From: Fibrobacter sp. UBA1765
GTDB lineage: Bacteria; Fibrobacterota; Fibrobacteria; Fibrobacterales; Fibrobacteraceae
Assembly (NCBI GenBank): GCA_002314675.1
Contig: DCGZ01000074.1
Span: 1 to 11,418 of the forward strand
Direction of reading: 5' to 3'
Length of the DNA: 11,418 nt
The translations under genes were made by a program, and so were the position numbers. Shown here in pieces: positions 1 to 5,870 of the stretch. The notes beneath the pieces are model-generated. The model saw only the letters and a program-made list of their open reading frames with translations. It made no database searches and was not told the DNA's origin. Each line of letters starts with the position of its first letter. The stretch's first letter is position 1.

Positions 1-232
1 TCGCTACGCTCACTTTGAGGTAATTAAGATGCAAGAGCCAGACGCAAGATACAAGAAACTGTAAGTTCCTATATCATTGTCAATTCATAATTCTGCATTC
101 TTAATTCTAAATTATCAAACCTCTAGATGCGAAGGATCGACCTCAAAGCGAAGCGCCCCCATACCTCCCAGTCAACAGGCGTCAGCCTACTGTCGACAAC
201 ACTGGAAATTAACATTCACTATACCCTAGCCC
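1..232. other. Non-coding region with weak repeats
   Basis: I see no credible gene here. The stretch holds an AT-rich run of ATTCT-like words (about 85-117). It also holds two related GC-richer segments in opposite orientation that share TTTGAGGT: around 12-21 on the plus strand, and around 133-153 on the minus strand, each next to a CGCT(A/T)CGCT-like sequence. A possible hairpin is formed by CCAGT (168-172) with ACTGG (201-205), enclosing AGGC/GCCT (177-180/185-188). It lies downstream of the minus-strand transporter gene, but no T-run follows it, so I do not call a terminator. This looks like repeat debris. Confidence 0.5.
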
Positions 233-1132
233 CTATTTTTTCGGCTTGATTTTAGCCTGCATATAGGTAAGAACAAGATTCTGCCATACAACATAGCAAG
301 TCGGAGCAATCGCTGCTACCGGGCCAGCATAAAGGCTTGCAATCCAAATCACAAGAGTCGTATTCTTTTGCCCCATGCTCTGGGAACCTTCAATCGGATG
401 CCCTTTACGTTCACAGAACCAGCCAAGAGCAAACTGAGCCACACAAATCACAAGCGCAACAGCGGCAAGCATCGGGAGCGTACCAGAATTCCATAATTCA
501 GAAAAGCCCATTGCCCGAATATCGCGACTTGCCTTCGCTAAAATCACGAACACGCTAAAAGTCCAAACAAAGAGCGTATATTTTTGGAACTTTGCAATCT
601 TATCGGCAAGTTTTTCATTAAAAGAACGAAGCCCAAGAGCCAAGGCAAGCGGAATCGTAATAATCGGCTGGATAGAGTTAAAGATTTTCAACGCGACTTC
701 GGCAAAGCTAGCATCGGTTCCCGTCAAATAGCCATAGATAAGCGGAATCGAAAAGCAAGCTATCAAGTGACCACTAAGGAATATCTTAAGTGCAAGAACT
801 GGGTTTCCGCCAAGCATTTTCGCCATGGCAGGAGCCGCGTTTGCAGGAGGGCAAAGGCAAATAATAGCCCCACCCAAAAGCACTTCGCGCGGCAAATGGA
901 AAAATTCCACAACGCCCCAAAGGGCTGCGAGCAATACCATGCTTGCAATAAAAGCCTTAAACACAATTTTGAAGGTCAAGCCATGCTCCTGAGGTGGAAT
1001 TTTACCCACAAAGGTCAAAAGCATCATTGTTCCAATCAAAAACGGGAGCATTGGCGAAAGCACTGCAGCCTGAGGGAGCAAAATGCCGAGAATAATCGCT
1101 ATCGGCATTAAAATTGCACGCATATTTTTCAT
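233..1132 (-). CDS. Bile acid:sodium symporter (BASS) family transporter
   Basis: This 299-residue, almost wholly hydrophobic inner-membrane protein has about nine or ten predicted membrane segments, the usual size for the BASS/SBF family. Two family hallmarks are visible. The first crossover-helix region is CPPANAAPAMAKMLGGNP (about 94-111). The second is SMGQKNTTLVIW (251-262), followed by a GPVAAI..CYVVWQN segment (270-285). BASS proteins move organic anions such as bile acids, pantoate or keto acids with sodium; the substrate cannot be told here, and a rumen or gut origin does not by itself imply bile acids. The start ATG at 1132-1130 is supported by TAGATTTG ending 5 nt upstream; no Shine-Dalgarno is seen. 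A second Met at residue 4 is possible. It is divergent from trkH across 99 bp. The family call is firm; the substrate is unknown. Confidence 0.85.
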   Translation of the reverse strand: MKNMRAILMPIAIILGILLPQAAVLSPMLPFLIGTMMLLTFVGKIPPQEHGLTFKIVFKAFIASMVLLAALWGVVEFFHLPREVLLGGAIICLCPPANAAPAMAKMLGGNPVLALKIFLSGHLIACFSIPLIYGYLTGTDASFAEVALKIFNSIQPIITIPLALALGLRSFNEKLADKIAKFQKYTLFVWTFSVFVILAKASRDIRAMGFSELWNSGTLPMLAAVALVICVAQFALGWFCERKGHPIEGSQSMGQKNTTLVIWIASLYAGPVAAIAPTCYVVWQNLVLTYMQAKIKPKK

Positions 1133-1137
1133 GAGCC

Positions 1138-1145
1138 CAAATCTA
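1138..1145 (-). promoter_or_regulatory. TAnnTTTG promoter-like element of the BASS gene
   Basis: On the minus strand this reads TAGATTTG, an exact match to the Bacteroidetes -7 consensus TAnnTTTG. It ends 5 nt before the BASS gene ATG. If used, transcription would begin at or next to the start codon. No Shine-Dalgarno sequence competes for the same space. Confidence 0.5.
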
Positions 1146-1148
1146 GTA

Positions 1149-1180
1149 AAGCATTATTTTACAAACATTTCATAATGCTT
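1149..1180. promoter_or_regulatory. 9-bp inverted repeat in divergent promoter region
   Basis: AAGCATTAT (1149-1157) and ATAATGCTT (1172-1180) are perfect inverted repeats with a 14-bp spacer. They lie between the divergent BASS and trkH genes, just upstream of the BASS promoter element and 39 bp before the trkH one. The position suits an operator that could act on either gene. A short T-run follows on the plus strand, so a hairpin reading is also possible, though no upstream plus-strand gene is visible that it would terminate. Confidence 0.35.
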
Positions 1181-1219
1181 ATTTTTTCAATGAACCTGCA
1201 ATTTTTTTACTTCTATTTC

Positions 1220-1227
1220 TAACTTTG
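1220..1227 (+). promoter_or_regulatory. TAnnTTTG promoter-like element of trkH
   Basis: TAACTTTG matches TAnnTTTG exactly and ends 4 nt (GCGC) before the trkH ATG at 1232. The geometry is the same as at trkA (2798-2805) and at the glycosyltransferase operon (7747-7754). No Shine-Dalgarno sequence is present. Confidence 0.5.
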
Positions 1228-1231
1228 GCGC

Positions 1232-2617
1232 ATGCTTTTAAGTTCCTTTGGCGGTCGGCAGATTTCCGACATCAAATCGTTAAAGCGCAAAAAACAGACG
1301 AATCCGATTCTTCTGGTAATTGTCGCATACCTCGCCGTGATCTCTGTCGGGTCGGCATTACTCAGCATGCCATTTTCAGAAAACGGCACAATAAGTACTA
1401 TTGACAATTTTTTTGTAGCAACATCCGCAATTTGTGTTACAGGACTTACCCCTATTGATATCGGCAGTTCTTATTCCCATATCGGGCATTGGATTATCAT
1501 AGTTCTCATGGAGCTTGGCGGCCTTGGTATAATGGTCCTTTCAACAAGCCTCATCTTGCTTGCCGGCATGAAACCGGGGTTTGGCTACCAGAGCGTATTC
1601 CTTGATGAATTTTCACACGAAGGCAGCGTTGCTCCATCAAAGATCATCAAGGCTGTGCTGCCGTTTACATTCCTCATGGAAACAATCGGCCTTGGCGTTT
1701 ACTATTGGCAATTCCCAGAAATGGATTCCTACGACAGAATGTTCAGTGCGCTCTTCCAAACGGTCAGCACGTTCTGTAACGTGGGCTACACGCTTTATCC
1801 AGACTCGCTTTTGCAATTCGAATCAAACCCGCTCGTAGTCTTCACTAGTTCAGCCCTTGTAATTGCAGGCGGTTTTGGATTCCTAGCCATCATGGACCTG
1901 CAAAGCATTTTTTCACGCAAAAAGAAGTTCTCCCTGCATACAAAGCTCGTGCTCATTATGACAGGCATTCTTTTGCTCACAACTTTTGCATTCTACTTTT
2001 TGCTTGAATATGGTAATGCTCTTGCCGACAGTTCCATTGGGCAAAAGTTCCTTTCTGCATTTTCATTTTCTGCAGTTTCGCGCACGGCAGGCATTAACCT
2101 GACCGACATCAGTCATATTACAAGTGCTTCGCTATTCCTCACGCTCATCGGCATGTTCATTGGAGCAAGCCCAGGAAGCTGCGGTGGCGGCTTAAAGACT
2201 ACGACATTTGCAATCATCGCAATTCTTGGAATAAACCGTTTGCTCGGTCGCGAAAAGATGCGAATCCTTGGGCGTACCGTTCCACAAGATACCGTAAACA
2301 AGGCCGTATACATTTTCCTTATCGGAGTTCTTGTAATGGCAATCGCATTTGTCGCATTGCTCTTTACAGAAACTAGCGGCGCTTACGACAATGCAGCAGT
2401 TCCATTTACACAGGTGCTTTTTGAAGTGACAAGCGCATACGCCACATGCGGCCTATCTCTTGGTTTTACTCCAGAGCTTTCTGTTGCAGGGCGAATAATA
2501 GTCTGCATCGTGATGTTCATCGGTCGAATGGGCCCTCTGTTCCTTATTTCTGCAGTTGCAAGCAAAGACACAGACGAAGGCATCTGGTTCTCTGAAGAAA
2601 ACATCATGGTAGGGTAA
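1232..2617 (+). CDS. trkH: Potassium uptake channel subunit, TrkH/KtrB family
   Basis: This 461-residue protein is the membrane subunit of a Trk/Ktr potassium uptake system. It should form the K+ (or Na+/K+) pore and bind a TrkA/KtrA ring in the cytoplasm. The four pore-loop repeats are recognisable by their filter glycines: AICVTGL (G71), FCNVGY (G185), SRTAGIN (G287) and ATCGLS (G407). The flexible gating loop after the third repeat reads GASPGSCGGGLKTTT (311-325), and FIGRMGPL (429-436) is the usual signature of the last membrane helix. The length is nearer KtrB than the larger TrkH proteins. Filter positions differ slightly from textbook sequences, with TCGL where TVGL is common and a Cys in the gating loop. 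The ATG is fixed by the TAACTTTG element 4 nt upstream. trkA follows 192 bp downstream. Confidence 0.93.
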   Translation: MLLSSFGGRQISDIKSLKRKKQTNPILLVIVAYLAVISVGSALLSMPFSENGTISTIDNFFVATSAICVTGLTPIDIGSSYSHIGHWIIIVLMELGGLGIMVLSTSLILLAGMKPGFGYQSVFLDEFSHEGSVAPSKIIKAVLPFTFLMETIGLGVYYWQFPEMDSYDRMFSALFQTVSTFCNVGYTLYPDSLLQFESNPLVVFTSSALVIAGGFGFLAIMDLQSIFSRKKKFSLHTKLVLIMTGILLLTTFAFYFLLEYGNALADSSIGQKFLSAFSFSAVSRTAGINLTDISHITSASLFLTLIGMFIGASPGSCGGGLKTTTFAIIAILGINRLLGREKMRILGRTVPQDTVNKAVYIFLIGVLVMAIAFVALLFTETSGAYDNAAVPFTQVLFEVTSAYATCGLSLGFTPELSVAGRIIVCIVMFIGRMGPLFLISAVASKDTDEGIWFSEENIMVG

Positions 2618-2705
2618 ATACGACGCAAGGGGTAAACCCCTTGGAACCCCTGCGTTCTAGCACCAGTTCGCTTTGCAACTGGCACTAGATCCGCGTCGTA
2701 TTTTT
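2616..2705 (+). terminator. Branched terminator-like fold after trkH
   Basis: An 11-bp outer stem (2616-2626 with 2693-2703, core TACGACGC/GCGTCGTA) begins in the trkH stop codon and ends in TTTTT (2701-2705). It encloses a 7-bp hairpin CAAGGGG-TAAA-CCCCTTG (2626-2643) and an imperfect hairpin whose arms start and end with CTAG (2657-2688). CGCAAGGGG (2624-2632) could instead pair with CCCCTGCG (2647-2654), so two folds compete. It may terminate or attenuate transcription between trkH and trkA. Alternatively it may simply be a repeat element with internal symmetry. Confidence 0.45.
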
Positions 2706-2790
2706 GCACTCCGTGACAAAAACACTCCCTTGGTACGACGCAAGGAACAAACCCCTTGGAATCCCGCGTTACAAAAGCTCTCCCTTGGTA
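2619..2790. repeat. Tandem duplication between trkH and trkA
   Basis: Two related units lie end to end. Both begin with TACGACGCAAGG (2619-2630 and 2734-2745), continue through ACCCCTTGGAA and CGCGTT or TGCGTT, and end with an 18-of-20 matching segment ending CTCCCTTGGTA (2716-2735 and 2771-2790). Unit 1 carries an extra 59 bp (2657-2715) that unit 2 lacks, and that segment contains a hairpin bounded by CTAG. The units therefore look like one duplicated repeat with an insertion or a deletion. Confidence 0.7.
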
Positions 2791-2797
2791 GTTTTTC

Positions 2798-2805
2798 TAT
2801 CTTTA
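2798..2805 (+). promoter_or_regulatory. TAnnTTT promoter-like element of trkA
   Basis: TATCTTTA lies 4 nt (GGGC) before the trkA ATG, nearly the same arrangement as at trkH. It suggests that trkA has its own promoter despite following trkH. No Shine-Dalgarno sequence is visible. Confidence 0.45.
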
Positions 2806-2809
2806 GGGC

Positions 2810-3481
2810 ATGGCTTCTAAACAATTTGTAGTTATTGGACTTGGTTCCACAGGATATTTTTTGGCACGTCAATTGACCGCCCTTGGTCACGATGTACTTG
2901 CCATAGACAACAATTCCGACAAGATCCAAGACATTGCATCGTCTGTTACGCAGGCTGTAGTTGCAGACAGCACCCGCAAAAAGCTTTTGTCTTCTCTCCC
3001 GGTCCAAAAGGTTGATTGCGTTTTTTGTTGCATTGGCGAAGACCTTGAAGACTCCCTTCTTACCATTTTGAACTTAAAAGAAATCGGCATTCCAGACTCC
3101 AAGATCATTGCAAAGAGCGCAAGCCCAGAACACACGATGATTCTTGAAAAGCTTGGCATACCAAAAGACAACATATTCCACCCGGAACGAGACATGGCAT
3201 TCGCCCTAGCAAACCGCATGGACCGTCCGAACATGCTCGACTACCTGCCGTTTATGGAAGGATACTCCATCGTGGAACTTGCTTGCCCGCCAAAGTTCGT
3301 AAACAAGACTTTGAAGGAACTTTCCCTTACCAAGTACGAAATCCAGGTTATCGCAATTCGCGACACCATGGCCCTCGGAGCAAAGCCAAAGACAGGTTAC
3401 CTTGCAGACTATGTTTTAAAGGATACCGACGTTTTGTTCCTGCTAGGTCCTAACGAAGCACTTGACAAGATCAAGACCTAA
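2810..3481 (+). CDS. trkA: Potassium uptake regulatory subunit, TrkA/KtrA family
   Basis: This 223-residue cytoplasmic protein has an RCK_N domain (about 4-120) followed by an RCK_C domain (about 140-223), the size and order of a single-unit KtrA rather than the double-length TrkA of E. coli. The nucleotide-binding Rossmann start is clear: FVVIGLGSTG (glycines 10, 12, 15), with acidic D33 at the end of the second strand (LAID), the residue that usually contacts the adenosine ribose. KtrA-type rings bind ATP/ADP or NAD(H) and gate the KtrB/TrkH pore, here the protein encoded just upstream. The RCK_C domain in relatives can bind c-di-AMP, but I see nothing that shows this here. The start is set by TATCTTTA 4 nt upstream. 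Confidence 0.92.
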   Translation: MASKQFVVIGLGSTGYFLARQLTALGHDVLAIDNNSDKIQDIASSVTQAVVADSTRKKLLSSLPVQKVDCVFCCIGEDLEDSLLTILNLKEIGIPDSKIIAKSASPEHTMILEKLGIPKDNIFHPERDMAFALANRMDRPNMLDYLPFMEGYSIVELACPPKFVNKTLKELSLTKYEIQVIAIRDTMALGAKPKTGYLADYVLKDTDVLFLLGPNEALDKIKT

Positions 3482-3484
3482 CAT

Positions 3485-3514
3485 AAAAGCCCAAGTTCAA
3501 AAACTTGGGCTTTT
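3485..3514. terminator. Bidirectional intrinsic terminator
   Basis: A perfect 13-bp stem (3485-3497 with 3502-3514) encloses the loop CAAA. It has AAAA at the left base and TTTT at the right base, so it works as a U-tailed hairpin in either direction. It lies 4 nt after the trkA stop and 20 bp from the stop of the convergent nuclease gene, so it should end both transcripts. Confidence 0.92.
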
Positions 3515-3534
3515 GTCATTCAACGAAAAAGAAT

Positions 3535-4515
3535 CTAGTTCTTTAACGCAAGAACTTCTGCTTCGGAGAGGCCGGAATATGCACAAATTTTGCTCATCGG
3601 TTCATTACCAGCAAGCATTCTTCGAGCAGTTTCCTTTGCCTTTTCAGTAAGCTTCGCAATCAATTCCTGGTCTTTTTCAGCGACCTTTTCTGCGACCTTT
3701 TCAGCAACTTGTTCTGCAACTTCGCGCTTGACTTGACAACGGAGTTCGTATTCGTAATCCATAGTATCCTTGGCTTCGTTCAAATAATACGTTGCATCAA
3801 AGTTACTCAATTTTGCGGCGTTTTGCAAGAGCTTAAAAATTTCATCGTTAAAATTGCGCTCGCTTTCATTGTTGATTGCATCGATTGCTCGCAACCATTG
3901 CGCAAGGCGACAGTTATCGCTAGAGCAATCATGCTTCAGGAACTTCGTGACTTCAACAAGCTTCATCACCTGCTTTTCGTAAAACACCTTGCCGCTTTCA
4001 TCCTTGAGTTGAATGGAATGCAGGTAATTACCGTCATCGCGGTAAAGCGGCTCGTTAAACAGCTGCACGCTAATCGTATAAAGGCTACGCAAATTGTAAT
4101 CTTTGCCAGGGGAAAGTAACGGCACGGTATGGCGAGCCATGTAATAGACAAGCCTGTCCTTATACCATGAATCACCTTCATGCTGGATTTCAAGGACGAT
4201 GCGATCCTGCCCCCATTCAGCCACGATATCGGAATTTGTCCGCTTCGTAGCAAGTTCCGAGCCACTTTCGGAGCTAACAAGCTTCAAGTCCTTGATACAT
4301 TCTTCGCCCTTCAATTCAAGAATTGCGTTCAGCAAATCAATCGTCAAACTTTTGAATTGCTCGCTGCCGAAAATGCTCTTTGCAATCGGGTCGCTATATA
4401 CATAAGCGTACGTGAATTTTTCACGGTACTTGTTCACGACTTGTTGCGGGTCCTTCTGGTTGTCGCGGGCATCGCGAATTTCGCGAAGCATTTCGCCAAA
4501 TTGTTTTCTATTCAT
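3535..4515 (-). CDS. Rpn family recombination-promoting nuclease / PD-(D/E)XK nuclease family transposase
   Basis: This 326-residue protein fits the Rpn/PDDEXK_2 group. The nuclease core shows the expected acidic residues: SDIVAEW (D96), then VLEIQHE (E109 and Q111, the ExQ variant of ExK), followed by YKDRLVYYMAR. The C-terminal part ends with MLAGNEPMSKICAYSGLSEAEVLAL (299-324), a common Rpn tail resembling a small helix-turn-helix. Between core and tail is a charged helix with a tetrapeptide repeat VAEQ/VAEK (266-281), likely a coiled coil. E. coli relatives cut DNA and raise RecA-independent recombination; some are paired with a nested small ORF from an internal start, which I cannot confirm here. 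Upstream of the ATG, AAGGTTTG ends 4 nt away and AAAGG could also serve as a Shine-Dalgarno. The catalytic residues appear intact, so the gene is probably not dead. Confidence 0.85.
   Translation of the reverse strand: MNRKQFGEMLREIRDARDNQKDPQQVVNKYREKFTYAYVYSDPIAKSIFGSEQFKSLTIDLLNAILELKGEECIKDLKLVSSESGSELATKRTNSDIVAEWGQDRIVLEIQHEGDSWYKDRLVYYMARHTVPLLSPGKDYNLRSLYTISVQLFNEPLYRDDGNYLHSIQLKDESGKVFYEKQVMKLVEVTKFLKHDCSSDNCRLAQWLRAIDAINNESERNFNDEIFKLLQNAAKLSNFDATYYLNEAKDTMDYEYELRCQVKREVAEQVAEKVAEKVAEKDQELIAKLTEKAKETARRMLAGNEPMSKICAYSGLSEAEVLALKN
3681..3728 (-). repeat. 12-bp tandem repeats in the nuclease gene
   Basis: Four 12-bp units (starting CGACCTTTTCTG, CGACCTTTTCAG, CAACTTGTTCTG, CAACTTCGCGCT on the plus strand) encode the VAE(Q/K) run and its edge. 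Because the unit is a multiple of three, copy-number changes would lengthen or shorten the helix without breaking the frame. Confidence 0.6.
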
Positions 4516-4519
4516 TGGT

Positions 4520-4527
4520 CAAACCTT
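4520..4527 (-). promoter_or_regulatory. Degenerate TAnnTTTG-like element of the nuclease gene
   Basis: On the minus strand this reads AAGGTTTG, one base off TAnnTTTG, ending 4 nt (ACCA) before the ATG. The overlapping GAAAAGG is also a plausible Shine-Dalgarno with about 8 nt spacing. The site is therefore ambiguous, unlike the other lead genes. Confidence 0.3.
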
Positions 4528-4553
4528 TTCTAGTTGTGGGTATGCGCATTCAA

Positions 4554-4580
4554 AATTGCGAACACACTGCGTTCACAATT
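4554..4580. promoter_or_regulatory. 27-bp imperfect palindrome upstream of the nuclease gene
   Basis: The dyad is centred on 4567 with 11 of 13 symmetric pairs matching: AATTG, GAAC and CA on the left mirrored by TG, GTTC and CAATT on the right. It lies 39-65 bp before the nuclease ATG, where an operator would act. Overlapping it, ATTCAAAAT(T/G)GCG occurs twice at a 30-bp spacing (4548-4560 and 4578-4590). A repressor site, a hairpin in a leader RNA, and repeat debris are all possible readings. Confidence 0.4.
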
Positions 4581-4623
4581 CAAAATGGCGCGTTACGCCT
4601 AAACACTTTTTTAGGGATTAAAG

Positions 4624-4880
4624 GTCACTCCATAATTTATGGGTGACATTGTGCTTGCAGTCTCGCAGGCGGAGGCTCTCTCCTCTGGCCAGCCGCGTTA
4701 CTCACTGACCTTCATCCTGCTGGGTACCTTGAGTACCTGTCGCATTGGAGCTTTCGCTGATCAACTAGCAAAATCTCCTAGCGTCTTTCTTAACCGCTAA
4801 CGGCAAGCGATGCGTTTTCCGCCCCGGGACCTATGGAGCAATCGCGCTCCTCACCCACGTCGGACGGTGTAATGGAATTC
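4624..4880 (-). ncRNA. Candidate structured RNA of unknown family
   Basis: No protein frame convinces here, but complementary segments nest in order: 4640-4646 with 4851-4857, 4668-4673 with 4818-4823, and 4741-4745 with 4810-4814. Small hairpins decorate them: 4723-4727/4733-4737 (GGTAC/GTACC), 4747-4750/4775-4778, 4794-4796/4801-4803 and 4835-4839/4846-4850. The segment 4640-4646 can instead join a local 10-bp hairpin (4624-4647, one bulge), so two folds compete. The minus strand is favoured by a TATAAT box (4892-4887) placed to start transcription near 4880. I compared it by eye with tmRNA, RNase P RNA, SRP RNA, 5S rRNA and TPP, FMN and c-di-GMP-I riboswitches and saw none of their signature sequences. 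Short pairings arise by chance, so this remains a candidate. Confidence 0.35.
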
Positions 4881-4886
4881 AAACCA

Positions 4887-4892
4887 ATTATA
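4887..4892 (-). promoter_or_regulatory. TATAAT -10-like box before the candidate RNA
   Basis: The minus strand reads TATAAT exactly, in the AT-rich gap after the membrane-protein gene. A good -35 hexamer is not present at 17 bp upstream. The box would place a start near 4880, immediately before the structured region. Confidence 0.35.
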
Positions 4893-4925
4893 GAAAAAAA
4901 TTGGATATTTACCCGAGCAGATTCT

Positions 4926-5849
4926 CTATAGCCCGAAGCGCTTGTAATACTCCGCGTAGCGAAGCGCACTCCTTGCATAAGTATCGGCACTAGCGGAATC
5001 CCCGGGAGCAAAGAATGGTTCTGCAATTGCGTAAAAAGCTTTTTTAAACATGTGAATGTCGCGATCAGCCTGAGTTTTGCAGTCGTCATCTGTAGAATCA
5101 ACTTCAGAGACCTTCAAAAGCCTTGCCACAGAATCGAGCCCAACAAAATTAGGTTCATACATAAAGTTCACGCGACCACCCCTAAAGTTTTCTGCCACGG
5201 CGACAAAAGCCATCACATTTTCAGCCTTCACGTTCGCACGATAGGCCGCCCTATAGGCAGGCAACGCAAGCAGGCGCTCCTCATCCCAGGATTTGCCGTT
5301 ATAATAAACCTTTATAAAGGAACCTGCACTAGATTCCTCGCTAAACACTTCGTAATTGCGCCCCAAGCGCTTCTGCAATAGCTTTCGTGTATTTATGCCG
5401 CGATTCTTGAACGACTTGAATCCAAGAATCTGCAATTCCATACCATAGGGTTCGGTAGCCGTCAAAACAGGAACTATTTCTTTGCCAGAAACTTCACGCA
5501 AGCTCATTACAGCCGTAGGCACAACCGCTGCAAGTTCAGGAGTAAGCATTGTAAGCGAATCACCAAGGGTAACGACACCTTCTAAAACACCTCGACGAAT
5601 TTCACTGCGAGCAAACCCACGCAATTCAGAAACGTCAAAGGAGGCTCCATTAAAACTTTCCATTCTCGAAAACAAATGGACTGCGCAGCCCAAAAGAGCT
5701 ACAACAGCCACAATGCATACAAGAGTCCTTCGCCAGGCATACACGCCATGCCCTATAAGCACACGGCAAAAAGACCTGCCAAACGAGGTGCAAAGCAGGC
5801 AAAAACAAATTGCCGTAATAATACCTAGCCAAAGCCAAACAAACAGCAT
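4926..5849 (-). CDS. Membrane-anchored protein of unknown function
   Basis: I do not recognise this 307-residue protein. Two N-terminal hydrophobic segments (about 1-22 and 43-60) flank a short arginine-containing loop. By the positive-inside rule they form a hairpin anchor with residues 61-307 likely on the same side as the N-terminus. The remainder is soluble-looking and mixed alpha/beta, with no catalytic motif that I can name; notable pieces are VVTLGDSLTMLTPELAAVVP (91-110) and a run of acidic and Cys residues (STDDDCKTQ). The C-terminal 40 residues are rich in Ala, Tyr and Ser. It starts 21 bp after the GGDEF gene stop on the same strand, suggesting co-transcription, although TATATTTA 5 nt before its ATG hints at a promoter of its own. 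The ORF is long and intact, so I trust it as a gene. Confidence 0.75.
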   Translation of the reverse strand: MLFVWLWLGIITAICFCLLCTSFGRSFCRVLIGHGVYAWRRTLVCIVAVVALLGCAVHLFSRMESFNGASFDVSELRGFARSEIRRGVLEGVVTLGDSLTMLTPELAAVVPTAVMSLREVSGKEIVPVLTATEPYGMELQILGFKSFKNRGINTRKLLQKRLGRNYEVFSEESSAGSFIKVYYNGKSWDEERLLALPAYRAAYRANVKAENVMAFVAVAENFRGGRVNFMYEPNFVGLDSVARLLKVSEVDSTDDDCKTQADRDIHMFKKAFYAIAEPFFAPGDSASADTYARSALRYAEYYKRFGL

Positions 5850-5854
5850 ATACT

Positions 5855-5862
5855 TAAATATA
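5855..5862 (-). promoter_or_regulatory. TATATTTA promoter-like element of the membrane-protein gene
   Basis: On the minus strand TATATTTA ends 5 nt before the ATG, inside the 21-bp gap after the GGDEF gene. There is no Shine-Dalgarno. This suggests that the gene can be transcribed independently of the GGDEF gene. Confidence 0.35.
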
Positions 5863-5870
5863 TCAAGGTT

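Noticed and set aside
584..1111. 175-codon plus-strand open frame
   Set aside because: It lies wholly antisense to the clear BASS transporter gene and its product is a Lys/Arg/Asn-rich sequence without any domain.
4709..4726. SRP RNA-like words (AGCAGG, GAAGG, GTCAG on the minus strand)
   Set aside because: They occur in the wrong order for the SRP RNA domain IV loop, and the pairing around them does not match that hairpin.
4624..4880. Csr-type decoy RNA, because AGGA recurs on the minus strand
   Set aside because: The AGGA words do not sit consistently in hairpin loops, so the resemblance is not supported.
4870..4890. tRNA T-arm-like sequence GGTTTGAATTCC on the minus strand
   Set aside because: The 5-bp T-stem does not pair properly and no anticodon or acceptor arm can be placed around it.
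4790..5101. 103-codon minus-strand open frame entering the candidate RNA region
   Set aside because: It overlaps the 3' end of the well-supported membrane-protein gene in another frame, and the product has no recognisable feature.
5052..5381. 109-codon plus-strand open frame, and a 148-codon one at 5482-5928
   Set aside because: Both are antisense shadows of the membrane-protein gene, with no start signals.
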